Shown: piece after piece, positions 14,099-20,465 of the stretch
Numbering within the stretch: the first letter of the stretch is position 1
Layout of the letters: every line of letters begins with the position of its first letter
Source of the DNA: an uncultured Peptococcaceae bacterium
GTDB taxonomy: Bacteria; Bacillota; Peptococcia; Peptococcales; Peptococcaceae
Direction: 5' to 3'
Length of the DNA stretch: 20,465 bases
NCBI GenBank assembly: GCA_947254645.1
Contig: CAMYDW010000024.1
Span: 1 to 20,465, forward strand
The notes under the pieces: model-generated
The model's input: the letters and a program-made list of their open reading frames with translations, nothing else
What the model was told of the DNA's origin: nothing
The model's database searches: none
Program-made: the position numbers and the translations under genes

Positions 14099-15919
14099 AT
14101 GAGTCAAGATAAAGGTAGAATTCCACAAGAAATCATTGATGAAATTGCTGGACAAATAAATATTGTTGATATCGTTGGCAGATATGTTCCATTAAAACAA
14201 CGAGGACAGAATTTTATTGGATTGTGTCCTTTTCATAATGAGAAAACACCTTCCTTTTCGGTGTCTCAGAATAAGCAAATTTTTCACTGCTTTGGATGCA
14301 ATGCTGGCGGGAATGTCTTTAAATTCCTGATGGATATAGAACATTTGACTTTTCCAGAAGCTGTAAAAAAATTAGCTGACGAAGTTGGTATAAAATTACC
14401 TGAAAAAGAACGAAGCCCAGAAGAAAAAAAACAATATGCAAGACGTCAACAGTTATTAGCTTGTAATAAGTATGCGGCTTATTTTTATGAGTATGTCCTA
14501 TCTCATGAAAAAGGTCGCGCGTACAAAGAATACTTAGAAAAGCGTGGAATCACTGAAGATAGCTTGAAAAAGTTTCAGTTGGGGGCTTGTCTTGACGGTT
14601 GGGATCACTTATATCTTTATTTAAAAAAACATCATCTATCAGATGAAAATTTAAAGTTATTAGGATTAGTCAGTCAAAGAAATTCAGGGAATGGTTTTTA
14701 TGATCGCTTTAGAGATCGCTTAATGTTTCCTATTCATAATGCGAATGGTGAAATAGTGGCTTTTGGTGGTCGAATTATTGATTCTCAAAAAGCACCTCAA
14801 AAATATATGAATTCATCTGATAGTGAGCTGTTCCATAAAGGAAAAATGGTTTATGGGCTACATTTAGCAAAGTCTGAAATAAGAGCAAAGGACCAGGTAC
14901 TTATTGTAGAAGGATATATGGATGTCATCAGTTGCCATCAAGCTGGTTTTTCTAATGCAATAGCACCATTAGGAACAGCACTAACTGAAGATCAGGTCAA
15001 GTTATTATTGAGGTATAGTTATAATTTCATCACTGCACTTGATGGTGATAATGCTGGTCAAGAAGCTACTTTTAAAAGTTTAGATATCATCGAAAAACTT
15101 GGTGGAAGAGTTAGAGTGATACAATTTCCAGAGAATCTTGATCCTGATGAATGTATCAAAAAATATGGAAAAGAATACTTCGAAAATTTAATCATCAATG
15201 CTCAGAACAGTCTCATTTTTAGAACGGAATTTTTTAAAAATAAAATGCCGAACCAAAGCATAGATGATAAAATCGATATTTTATACAAACTTCTACCTTA
15301 TTTATCTCAACTGAAGAGTTCTGCAGAACTAGAGACGGTTATTGCCTATATAGCCAAATCACTACTGTTGAGTGAACAATCCATTCAATCAGAGTTAAAA
15401 AATTACAAAAGAGGTTATCGTTCAAAAGAATCAAAACCTATCAGGCATAGCAATAATGAGATAAAAAGGGTATACTCTCCAGATGAAGTGCAACTCTTGA
15501 ATTTATTGCTTCAATTACCTATTTTTACTACAGAAGTTGAACTATCAGGTGGTCGTAAACTCTTTACAGAACCACTCGATGATATATTTGATGCATTTAA
15601 AAACGAATTTAATAGTAATGGCCACATCGATGTGCTTCATTTAGATGAATCTTTAAGTAAAATATTTGCAGCAGCGAGCATGCAATACGAAAAAATACTT
15701 GATTTTCAGAATGAAGAAATGAGCATCACCAGTGGCGAGGCATTGATTCAAAGCTTAATAAAAAAACAACTAGAATCCTATTATCAACGACTGTTAAACC
15801 AGATTGACACATTAGAGAAGGGTGGACAATCCGAAGAGATGAGACAAGTTTTAATAGATTTAGAAAATATTCGAAAAAGAAAAACAGAACTTGAAAAAAA
15901 AATGAGAGGAGACAATTAG
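14099..15919 (+). CDS. dnaG: DNA primase
   Basis: A 606-aa primase that makes RNA primers at the replication fork together with DnaB helicase. The CHC2 zinc finger has C43, H46, C64 and C67 (CPFH and CFGC). The DnaG catalytic core and TOPRIM domain follow, with E271 in VEGYMD and D315/D317 in LDGDNAG as metal-binding acids. The region after about residue 430 is the helicase-binding part and is more variable; it ends in a charged coiled-coil-like stretch. AGGAGG (14084-14089) is 9 nt before the ATG. rpoD starts 2 nt after the dnaG stop codon, the classical macromolecular-synthesis pair. Confidence 0.97.
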   Translation: MSQDKGRIPQEIIDEIAGQINIVDIVGRYVPLKQRGQNFIGLCPFHNEKTPSFSVSQNKQIFHCFGCNAGGNVFKFLMDIEHLTFPEAVKKLADEVGIKLPEKERSPEEKKQYARRQQLLACNKYAAYFYEYVLSHEKGRAYKEYLEKRGITEDSLKKFQLGACLDGWDHLYLYLKKHHLSDENLKLLGLVSQRNSGNGFYDRFRDRLMFPIHNANGEIVAFGGRIIDSQKAPQKYMNSSDSELFHKGKMVYGLHLAKSEIRAKDQVLIVEGYMDVISCHQAGFSNAIAPLGTALTEDQVKLLLRYSYNFITALDGDNAGQEATFKSLDIIEKLGGRVRVIQFPENLDPDECIKKYGKEYFENLIINAQNSLIFRTEFFKNKMPNQSIDDKIDILYKLLPYLSQLKSSAELETVIAYIAKSLLLSEQSIQSELKNYKRGYRSKESKPIRHSNNEIKRVYSPDEVQLLNLLLQLPIFTTEVELSGGRKLFTEPLDDIFDAFKNEFNSNGHIDVLHLDESLSKIFAAASMQYEKILDFQNEEMSITSGEALIQSLIKKQLESYYQRLLNQIDTLEKGGQSEEMRQVLIDLENIRKRKTELEKKMRGDN

Positions 15920-15920
15920 A

Positions 15921-17060
15921 ATGGCAGAAGAGGTTATGAAGGCATCAGGCAATGCAACCGCTAAACAAGCCATTGCGCAATTGTTAGCTCTTGGGCAAAA
16001 AAAAGGCGAATTGTCTTATGAAGAAATTGGTGATGCTCTTGAAAAAATGGAATTATCCACAGATGACATGGATGCCTTATTTGAACAACTGAATCAAATT
16101 GGTATCAACTTAAAGGACATTACTGATGATTCTGATGGCGATGATCAAGAGCCTGCAGAAGAAGAATTGTCTATGGTAGAAGATGATGAAATTGAAGATA
16201 TTCATCTTGATTTATCTATTCCAGATGATGTAGGTATTGATGACCCGGTAAGAATGTATCTAAAAGAAATTGGTCGTGTTTCTCTTCTCAAAGCTGAAGA
16301 AGAAGTTGATTTGGCAAAACGTATGCAAGAAGGCGATGAAGAGGCAAAAAATCAATTAGCAGAGGCAAACTTGCGTCTGGTAGTAAGTATTGCAAAGCGT
16401 TATGTTGGTAGGGGAATGTTGTTTTTAGATTTGATTCAAGAAGGTAATCTTGGTCTTTTAAAAGCAGTAGAAAAATTTGACTATAAAAAAGGTTTTAAAT
16501 TCAGTACATACGCTACTTGGTGGATTCGTCAGGCAATCACTAGAGCAATTGCGGATCAAGCAAGAACCATTCGTATTCCTGTTCATATGGTTGAGACAAT
16601 TAATAAACTTGTTCGTGTATCTAGACAGCTTTTACAGGAATTGGGTACGGATCCAACACCAGAACAAATTGGCGCTGTTATGGATTTAACCCCTGAACGT
16701 GTACGTGAAATTCAAAAAGTGGCACAAGAGCCTGTATCTTTAGAAACTCCAATTGGTGAAGAAGAAGATAGTCATTTAGGTGATTTCATCGAAGACGAAG
16801 ATGCACCAGCGCCAGATGAAGCTGCAAGTTATATCTTACTCAAAGAACAGTTAGAAGAAGTTCTTGAAACTTTAACCCCTCGTGAAGAAAAAGTATTACG
16901 TCTTCGTTTTGGTTTAGATGATGGTCGCTCAAGAACGCTTGAAGAAGTAGGACAAGAGTTTGGTGTCACTCGTGAACGTATTCGTCAAATTGAGGCAAAA
17001 GCGTTAAGAAAACTAAGACACCCAAGCCGCAGTCGCAAGTTAAAAGATTATCTTGACTAG
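15921..17060 (+). CDS. rpoD: RNA polymerase primary sigma factor (SigA/RpoD)
   Basis: A 379-aa housekeeping sigma factor. Region 1.1 (about 1-75) is followed by an acidic linker (about 70-100). Region 1.2 starts at DDPVRMYLKEIGRVSLL. Region 2 contains NLRLVVSIAKRYVGRGM and STYATWWIRQAITRAI, for -10 recognition and melting. Region 3 follows, and region 4.2 (about 339-366, TLEEVGQEFGVTRERIRQIE) reads the -35. It would recognise the TTGACA/TATAAT-type promoters seen throughout the window. GAGGAG at about 15905-15910 lies inside the dnaG end, so translation is probably coupled. Confidence 0.98.
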   Translation: MAEEVMKASGNATAKQAIAQLLALGQKKGELSYEEIGDALEKMELSTDDMDALFEQLNQIGINLKDITDDSDGDDQEPAEEELSMVEDDEIEDIHLDLSIPDDVGIDDPVRMYLKEIGRVSLLKAEEEVDLAKRMQEGDEEAKNQLAEANLRLVVSIAKRYVGRGMLFLDLIQEGNLGLLKAVEKFDYKKGFKFSTYATWWIRQAITRAIADQARTIRIPVHMVETINKLVRVSRQLLQELGTDPTPEQIGAVMDLTPERVREIQKVAQEPVSLETPIGEEEDSHLGDFIEDEDAPAPDEAASYILLKEQLEEVLETLTPREEKVLRLRFGLDDGRSRTLEEVGQEFGVTRERIRQIEAKALRKLRHPSRSRKLKDYLD

Positions 17061-17104
17061 AATTTTAGTTTGTGCTATTCTTATTGAGATGTCCTTGACG
17101 TCAT

Positions 17105-17176
17105 GGGCCTATAGCTCAGCGGCAGAGCATCCGGCTCATAACCGGACGGTCCTTGGTTCGATGCCAAGTGGGCCCA
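17105..17176 (+). tRNA. tRNA with CAT anticodon (elongator Met or Ile2)
   Basis: A 72-nt cloverleaf. Acceptor GGGCCTA pairs with TGGGCCC (one U-G), discriminator A. D arm GCTC/GAGC has a 7-nt loop. Anticodon stem TCCGG/CCGGA carries loop CTCATAA with CAT at 17137-17139. T stem CTTGG/CCAAG. It lacks initiator features (C1-A72 mismatch, three G-C pairs in the anticodon stem). C4-G69 and the Ile-like acceptor favour Ile2 with lysidine, but elongator Met is equally open. T-loop TTCGATG has G at position 60, usually a pyrimidine. CCA is not encoded. It lies 44 nt after rpoD without a clear promoter. Confidence 0.92.
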
Positions 17177-17182
17177 TACTTG

Positions 17183-17213
17183 AGGTGTTTCAGTAAACTG
17201 AAACACCTTTTTT
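17183..17213 (+). terminator. Terminator after the CAT tRNA
   Basis: An 11-bp perfect stem, AGGTGTTTCAG/CTGAAACACCT, with loop TAAA is followed by a six-T tract. It ends only 21 nt before the tsaE start codon. Confidence 0.93.
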
Positions 17214-17234
17214 GTATTTCAAGAAAGGAATATT

Positions 17235-17693
17235 ATGGGAATCGTACAAACAGAAAAACAGATGTATAATCTAGGGATTTTTATTGGCGAACGATTACAA
17301 GAATCTAATATACTGCTTTTAGAGGGTGACTTAGGTGCAGGAAAAACAACCTTAACACAAGGTATCGCCAAAGGCCTTGGTATCTCTGAAATGATTACAA
17401 GTCCTACATTTGTTCTGATCAATGAATATCTGTCTGGTAAGAAAAAATGTTATCATATGGATTTATATCGAGTGAATAATATAGAAGAACTTTATGAAAT
17501 TGGTATTGAAGATTATCTTGGAAATGATAATGTATGTATCATAGAATGGCCTGATACGATTAGACCTTTATTGCCTAGTGATTATACGACTATTCAGATA
17601 AAGAAAATTGGAAATGAACGAGAACTTCATGTTGTCGAGGTACTAGGAAATACCAATATACAGGAGGCCATCAATGAATATTTTAGCCTTTGA
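17235..17693 (+). CDS. tsaE: tRNA t6A synthesis ATPase TsaE
   Basis: A 152-aa P-loop ATPase required with TsaB and TsaD to transfer the threonylcarbamoyl group to A37 of ANN-decoding tRNAs. Walker A GDLGAGKTT is at residues 31-39. The blocks SPTFVLINEY, HMDLYR and IIEWPD are typical of the YjeE/TsaE family. The length is in the usual 140-160 range. AAAGGA precedes the ATG at 17235. Its 3' end overlaps tsaB by 20 nt. Only 21 nt separate it from the tRNA terminator and no promoter fits there, so expression probably depends on readthrough or a promoter farther upstream. Confidence 0.95.
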   Translation: MGIVQTEKQMYNLGIFIGERLQESNILLLEGDLGAGKTTLTQGIAKGLGISEMITSPTFVLINEYLSGKKKCYHMDLYRVNNIEELYEIGIEDYLGNDNVCIIEWPDTIRPLLPSDYTTIQIKKIGNERELHVVEVLGNTNIQEAINEYFSL

Positions 17694-18393
17694 TACTGCA
17701 TCACAAGCTGGTTCTGTTGCAATATTAAAAGATGATCATATTATTGCCCATACACAACTGAATATAGGACTGACTCACTCTGAAAAATTGTTGCCAAGTA
17801 TTCATCATATAGTAAACATATCAGATTTTGATATAAAATCATTAGATGCGATTGCTATTACACGTGGTCCTGGTTCTTTCACTGGTCTAAGAATAGGCTA
17901 TTCTACGGGTAAGGGATTTGCAATAGGATTGAAGAAGCCTTTGATTCCAGTACCAACTTTGGATGTTTTAGCTGCAAATGGTGCTGGTTTTTCCGGCATT
18001 ATAGTGCCAATAATGAATGCGAGAAGAGGGCAAGTATATACTGCAATATATCAGTCCGACGGTCATAAAATAGAAAAAATAACCCCTTATCAAGCGATTG
18101 CATTGGATGCATTATTAAATGAAATTGTTGCAAAAATGCCTGATGTCAAGGTTTACTTCACTGGTGATGGACTGGATAGTTTTGAAGAGATAATTATCGC
18201 AGATGGACGAATTGATTCAGTTTTTGCTCAAGGATGTCGACGTAACGTTTGTGCTGATGTCCTTGCCTTCATTGCAAAAGAATATCTTGATAATGGTTGG
18301 GAAGATACTCATGAAGCACCAATTTATTTAAGAGAGTCAGAGGCGGTTATTCAGTGGCGTGAAAAACATCCAGGAGAGTCCCTTGAAGACTAA
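17674..18393 (+). CDS. tsaB: tRNA t6A synthesis protein TsaB
   Basis: A 239-aa inactive-homologue partner of TsaD in the t6A transferase complex. The ASKHA-fold start MNILAFDTASQAGSVAIL and the conserved ITRGPGSFTGLRIG (about residues 63-76) are diagnostic. The C-terminal half (about 110-239) is variable, as usual. AGGAGG (17662-17667) lies in the end of tsaE, 6 nt before the ATG. It overlaps tsaE by 20 nt and rimI by 11 nt, which indicates tight co-translation. Confidence 0.95.
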   Translation: MNILAFDTASQAGSVAILKDDHIIAHTQLNIGLTHSEKLLPSIHHIVNISDFDIKSLDAIAITRGPGSFTGLRIGYSTGKGFAIGLKKPLIPVPTLDVLAANGAGFSGIIVPIMNARRGQVYTAIYQSDGHKIEKITPYQAIALDALLNEIVAKMPDVKVYFTGDGLDSFEEIIIADGRIDSVFAQGCRRNVCADVLAFIAKEYLDNGWEDTHEAPIYLRESEAVIQWREKHPGESLED

Positions 18394-18820
18394 TTTTACA
18401 ATAGGTACACTACAACAAATTGATGAAATAGCTTATCTAGAGCAACAGTGTTTTCATAAAGAAGCTTGGAATATTTCACAAATAGAAAATACCATTCAAT
18501 CTAAATTTCAAAAGGTACTTCTTCTGAAATCAGAAAACTTAACTATAGGATATTGTATTATTCAGTTGATCGATGGTGAAGCTGAATTAGAGCGCATAGG
18601 AATCTTACCGATTTATCAAAAACACGGGTATGCTAAGTGGTTATTAAATCAATCCTTAAAATATTATCAAATAGAAAGATGTTTCCTAGAAGTAAAAGAC
18701 TCTAATAGCAGTGCTATTTCATTGTATCAAAAGTGTGGTTTTAAAATGATTGCCAAAAGGCTTAATTATTACTCTGATGGATCAGATGCATTAATAATGG
18801 AATGGAAGATGATAATATAA
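18383..18820 (+). CDS. rimI: Ribosomal protein S18-alanine N-acetyltransferase-like (GNAT)
   Basis: A 145-aa GNAT acetyltransferase; relatives acetylate the N-terminal alanine of ribosomal protein S18. Acetyl-CoA motif A is ELERIGILPIYQKHGYAKWL and motif B is FLEVKDSNSSAISLYQKCGF, both good family matches. I chose TTG at 18383 because AGGAG (18372-18376) is 6 nt upstream; a GTG at 18359 would add eight residues but has no suitable site. It overlaps the tsaB end by 11 nt. Placement between tsaB and tsaD is the usual Firmicute order. Other GNAT substrates cannot be excluded. Confidence 0.9.
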   Translation: MKTNFTIGTLQQIDEIAYLEQQCFHKEAWNISQIENTIQSKFQKVLLLKSENLTIGYCIIQLIDGEAELERIGILPIYQKHGYAKWLLNQSLKYYQIERCFLEVKDSNSSAISLYQKCGFKMIAKRLNYYSDGSDALIMEWKMII

Positions 18821-19854
18821 TGAAATTAAATAACCACATCTTATCTATAGAAACAAGTTGTGATGAAACAGCTTGTGCAATTATAAAAAATGGCCATGAG
18901 ATTCTTTCTAATGTTGTATCAACTCAGATTGCTATACATGAAAAGTTTGGTGGTGTGGTACCAGAGGTTGCTTCTCGTAAGCATTTAGAGTATATTGATG
19001 TTGTTATAGAAGAAGCGCTTAAAGAGGCAAATTGTTCTTTTGAAGAAATAGATGGTATAGCGGTAACAATGGGACCAGGACTCATTGGTGCGTTGTTAGT
19101 GGGTGTTAGTACTGCAAAGGGACTGAGCTACGCGTTAAATAAACCTCTTATAGGGGTACATCACATAGAAGGACATATATATGCAAATTTTTTAGCACAT
19201 GATGATATCACACTGCCTTGCATATGTCTGGTAGTCTCTGGAGGACATACTAACATCATAAAGATTACAGAGCATGGCTCTTATACCATTTTGGGTCAAA
19301 CCCAAGATGATGCGGCAGGCGAAGCCTATGATAAGGTTGCAAGAGCAATTGGATTAGGTTATCCTGGTGGACCTAAAATTGACAAATTGGCAAAAGAGGG
19401 CAATCCATCAGCCATTCAATTCCCTAGAGCGAAGCTTGATGTACCTTTGAATTTTAGTTTTAGTGGCTTGAAATCCTCTGTATTAAACTATATTAATAAA
19501 AATGAAATGCAAAATAAGGCAATTAATAAAGCGGATGTTGCAGCAAGTTTTCAAGAAGCTGTTGTTGATGTATTAGTAGATCATACAATAGAAGCAATGA
19601 AGGCTGAAGGGATAACGACATTGTTACTTGCAGGTGGTGTATCTGCTAATTCTAGATTGAGAGAGAGAATTAACGAGGCCTGCTCAGAAAATGATTACCA
19701 ACTATTTTATCCACCTATCACACTATGTACAGATAATGCTGCTATGATAGGGGCAGCTGCAGCGTACAAATACGCAAGAAAAGAATTTTCTAATCTCGAT
19801 TTAAATGCCATTGCACAGCTTCCTTTTTCTGAGTATGTTCAAAAGAAACAATAG
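18820..19854 (+). CDS. tsaD: tRNA t6A transferase TsaD (Gcp/YgjD)
   Basis: A 344-aa metal-dependent ASKHA-fold enzyme that transfers threonylcarbamoyl from its AMP adduct to A37 of tRNA. The start ILSIETSCDETACAI, metal ligands H115 and H119 in HHIEGH, VSGGHTNI, the GYPGGPKID block and the C-terminal LCTDNAAMIGAAA are diagnostic. Its ATG at 18820 overlaps the rimI stop (TAATG) and relies on translational coupling, as only a weak GGAAG (18804-18808) precedes it. An ATG at 18802 would add six residues and has no binding site. The protein is complete at the usual family size. Confidence 0.96.
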   Translation: MKLNNHILSIETSCDETACAIIKNGHEILSNVVSTQIAIHEKFGGVVPEVASRKHLEYIDVVIEEALKEANCSFEEIDGIAVTMGPGLIGALLVGVSTAKGLSYALNKPLIGVHHIEGHIYANFLAHDDITLPCICLVVSGGHTNIIKITEHGSYTILGQTQDDAAGEAYDKVARAIGLGYPGGPKIDKLAKEGNPSAIQFPRAKLDVPLNFSFSGLKSSVLNYINKNEMQNKAINKADVAASFQEAVVDVLVDHTIEAMKAEGITTLLLAGGVSANSRLRERINEACSENDYQLFYPPITLCTDNAAMIGAAAAYKYARKEFSNLDLNAIAQLPFSEYVQKKQ

Positions 19855-19891
19855 CTTGTACTGAACTATCACAAAGATAGGAGATTCGGTG

Positions 19892-20419
19892 ATGAAATTT
19901 AATTTATTAAATAACGATCAAATACAAATTATTATTACCAAAACAGACTTATCCAATAAGAATATGCGCACTTTATTTCAAGATATTCTTGAGAAAGCCA
20001 ACCAAGAGTATGGCTTTGAAGTGATGCGCGATACCAATTTAATGGTTGAAGCCTATCCGCTAACGGATGAGGGTATGATTTTAACTATTACCAAGATTGA
20101 TGATTTAGAATTAGAGTTAGCAAAATATACAGCAGAAGCACTATTTAATGAACCATGGGCTGTATTTATGTTTGAAACGTTAGATGATATCATAGAATTG
20201 TCTAAAATTGTTGCTGATGATTTCAATGGCGATAGTATGATGTTCAAATTTGAAGATAAATATTTACTCTATTTAGAAGATGTCAATGATGTACCTGAAA
20301 AATCTCGTGGATATTTTACAGAATTTGGTAGCAGTACTTCAATGACCTTGCCTTTCTTGCTTGAACATGCTGAATGTATGGTTCAAAAAAAGGCTATTAA
20401 CTGTCTTTGTCAATTATAA
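19892..20419 (+). CDS. mecA: MecA-like adaptor protein
   Basis: A 175-aa acidic cytoplasmic protein. The N-terminal part (MKFNLLNNDQIQIIITKTDL, later VEAYPLTDEGMILTITKI) resembles the substrate-recognition domain of MecA, the adaptor that brings proteins to the ClpC-ClpP protease. The middle is very acidic and the C-terminal half (about 95-175) resembles the MecA ClpC-binding part only loosely. It is shorter than Bacillus MecA (about 218 aa). The ATG at 19892 has AGGAG (19879-19883) 8 nt upstream; GTG at 19889 is possible. It follows tsaD by 37 nt. Its stop codon lies inside a perfect palindrome. Partner and targets are unknown here. Confidence 0.65.
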   Translation: MKFNLLNNDQIQIIITKTDLSNKNMRTLFQDILEKANQEYGFEVMRDTNLMVEAYPLTDEGMILTITKIDDLELELAKYTAEALFNEPWAVFMFETLDDIIELSKIVADDFNGDSMMFKFEDKYLLYLEDVNDVPEKSRGYFTEFGSSTSMTLPFLLEHAECMVQKKAINCLCQL

Positions 20420-20465
20420 AAAAACACTGTATACATAATTATGTATACAGTGTTTTTTTATAATT
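20412..20465 (+). terminator. Terminator of the tsa-mecA transcript, perfect palindrome to the window edge
   Basis: The last 54 bases are a perfect palindrome: 27-bp arms (20412-20438 and 20439-20465) with no separate loop, centred on CATAATTATG. The core ACACTGTATACATAA is followed on the right by seven T. It overlaps the last codon and the TAA stop of the MecA-like gene. Seven A on the left arm make it able to work as a terminator on either strand. The palindrome may continue beyond the window. Confidence 0.85.

Noticed and set aside
1..20465. CRISPR arrays, transposons, prophage, toxin-antitoxin or defence genes
   Set aside because: No spaced direct repeats, transposase-like proteins or known defence domains were seen on either strand; all sizeable genes match housekeeping families.

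Overview
The window is a low-GC stretch (A+T-rich by eye) of conserved bacterial housekeeping genes. Strong AGGAGG-type ribosome binding sites, short intergenic gaps and U-tailed terminators are typical of a Firmicute (Bacillota). The gene set fits an anaerobic, Clostridia-like member: CcpN, its kinase/pyrophosphorylase and pyruvate phosphate dikinase together; an amidase with a stalk domain; dgt-dnaG-rpoD; a MecA-like protein. The genus cannot be fixed from the sequence. None of the complete tRNAs encodes its CCA end. I found no mobile element, CRISPR array, prophage or defence system.

Layout. The window opens inside the 3' end of a tRNA (probably Asn) with its terminator. A divergent-type lysA is the only minus-strand gene and has a near-consensus promoter. 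cspA follows, with a long 5' leader that can fold into a very long AU-rich hairpin. Next are a secreted N-acetylmuramoyl-L-alanine amidase and an HPP-family membrane protein, each a single-gene unit. A promoter drives tRNA-Glu, tRNA-Val and tRNA-Asp, followed by a terminator, then rplS with a possible structured leader. After the rplS terminator comes an operon of lepB, rbgA, asnS and yajQ (secretion, 50S assembly, Asn-tRNA charging, nucleotide-binding protein).

The most distinctive unit is ccpN-ppsR-ppdK (about 8659-12843). It combines a CBS-domain transcription regulator, the bifunctional kinase/phosphorylase that switches PPDK off and on, and PPDK itself. None of the three appears to start with ATG: ccpN looks like a rare ATT start, ppsR uses GTG and ppdK uses TTG. 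The genes overlap or touch, so translational coupling is likely.

The rest is dgt, then dnaG-rpoD (primase and the main sigma factor), a tRNA with a CAT anticodon, and tsaE-tsaB-rimI-tsaD, which holds t6A tRNA-modification genes plus the ribosomal acetyltransferase. A MecA-like adaptor gene comes last. The window ends exactly at the end of a perfect 54-nt palindrome that also overlaps the last gene's stop codon. Starting inside a tRNA and stopping on a palindrome suggests the window may be a whole assembly contig.

I do not see a new multi-gene system. The points worth following up are regulatory: the ATT start of ccpN and the inverted repeat at its promoter, the cspA leader hairpin, and the CAT tRNA placed directly before the t6A genes.
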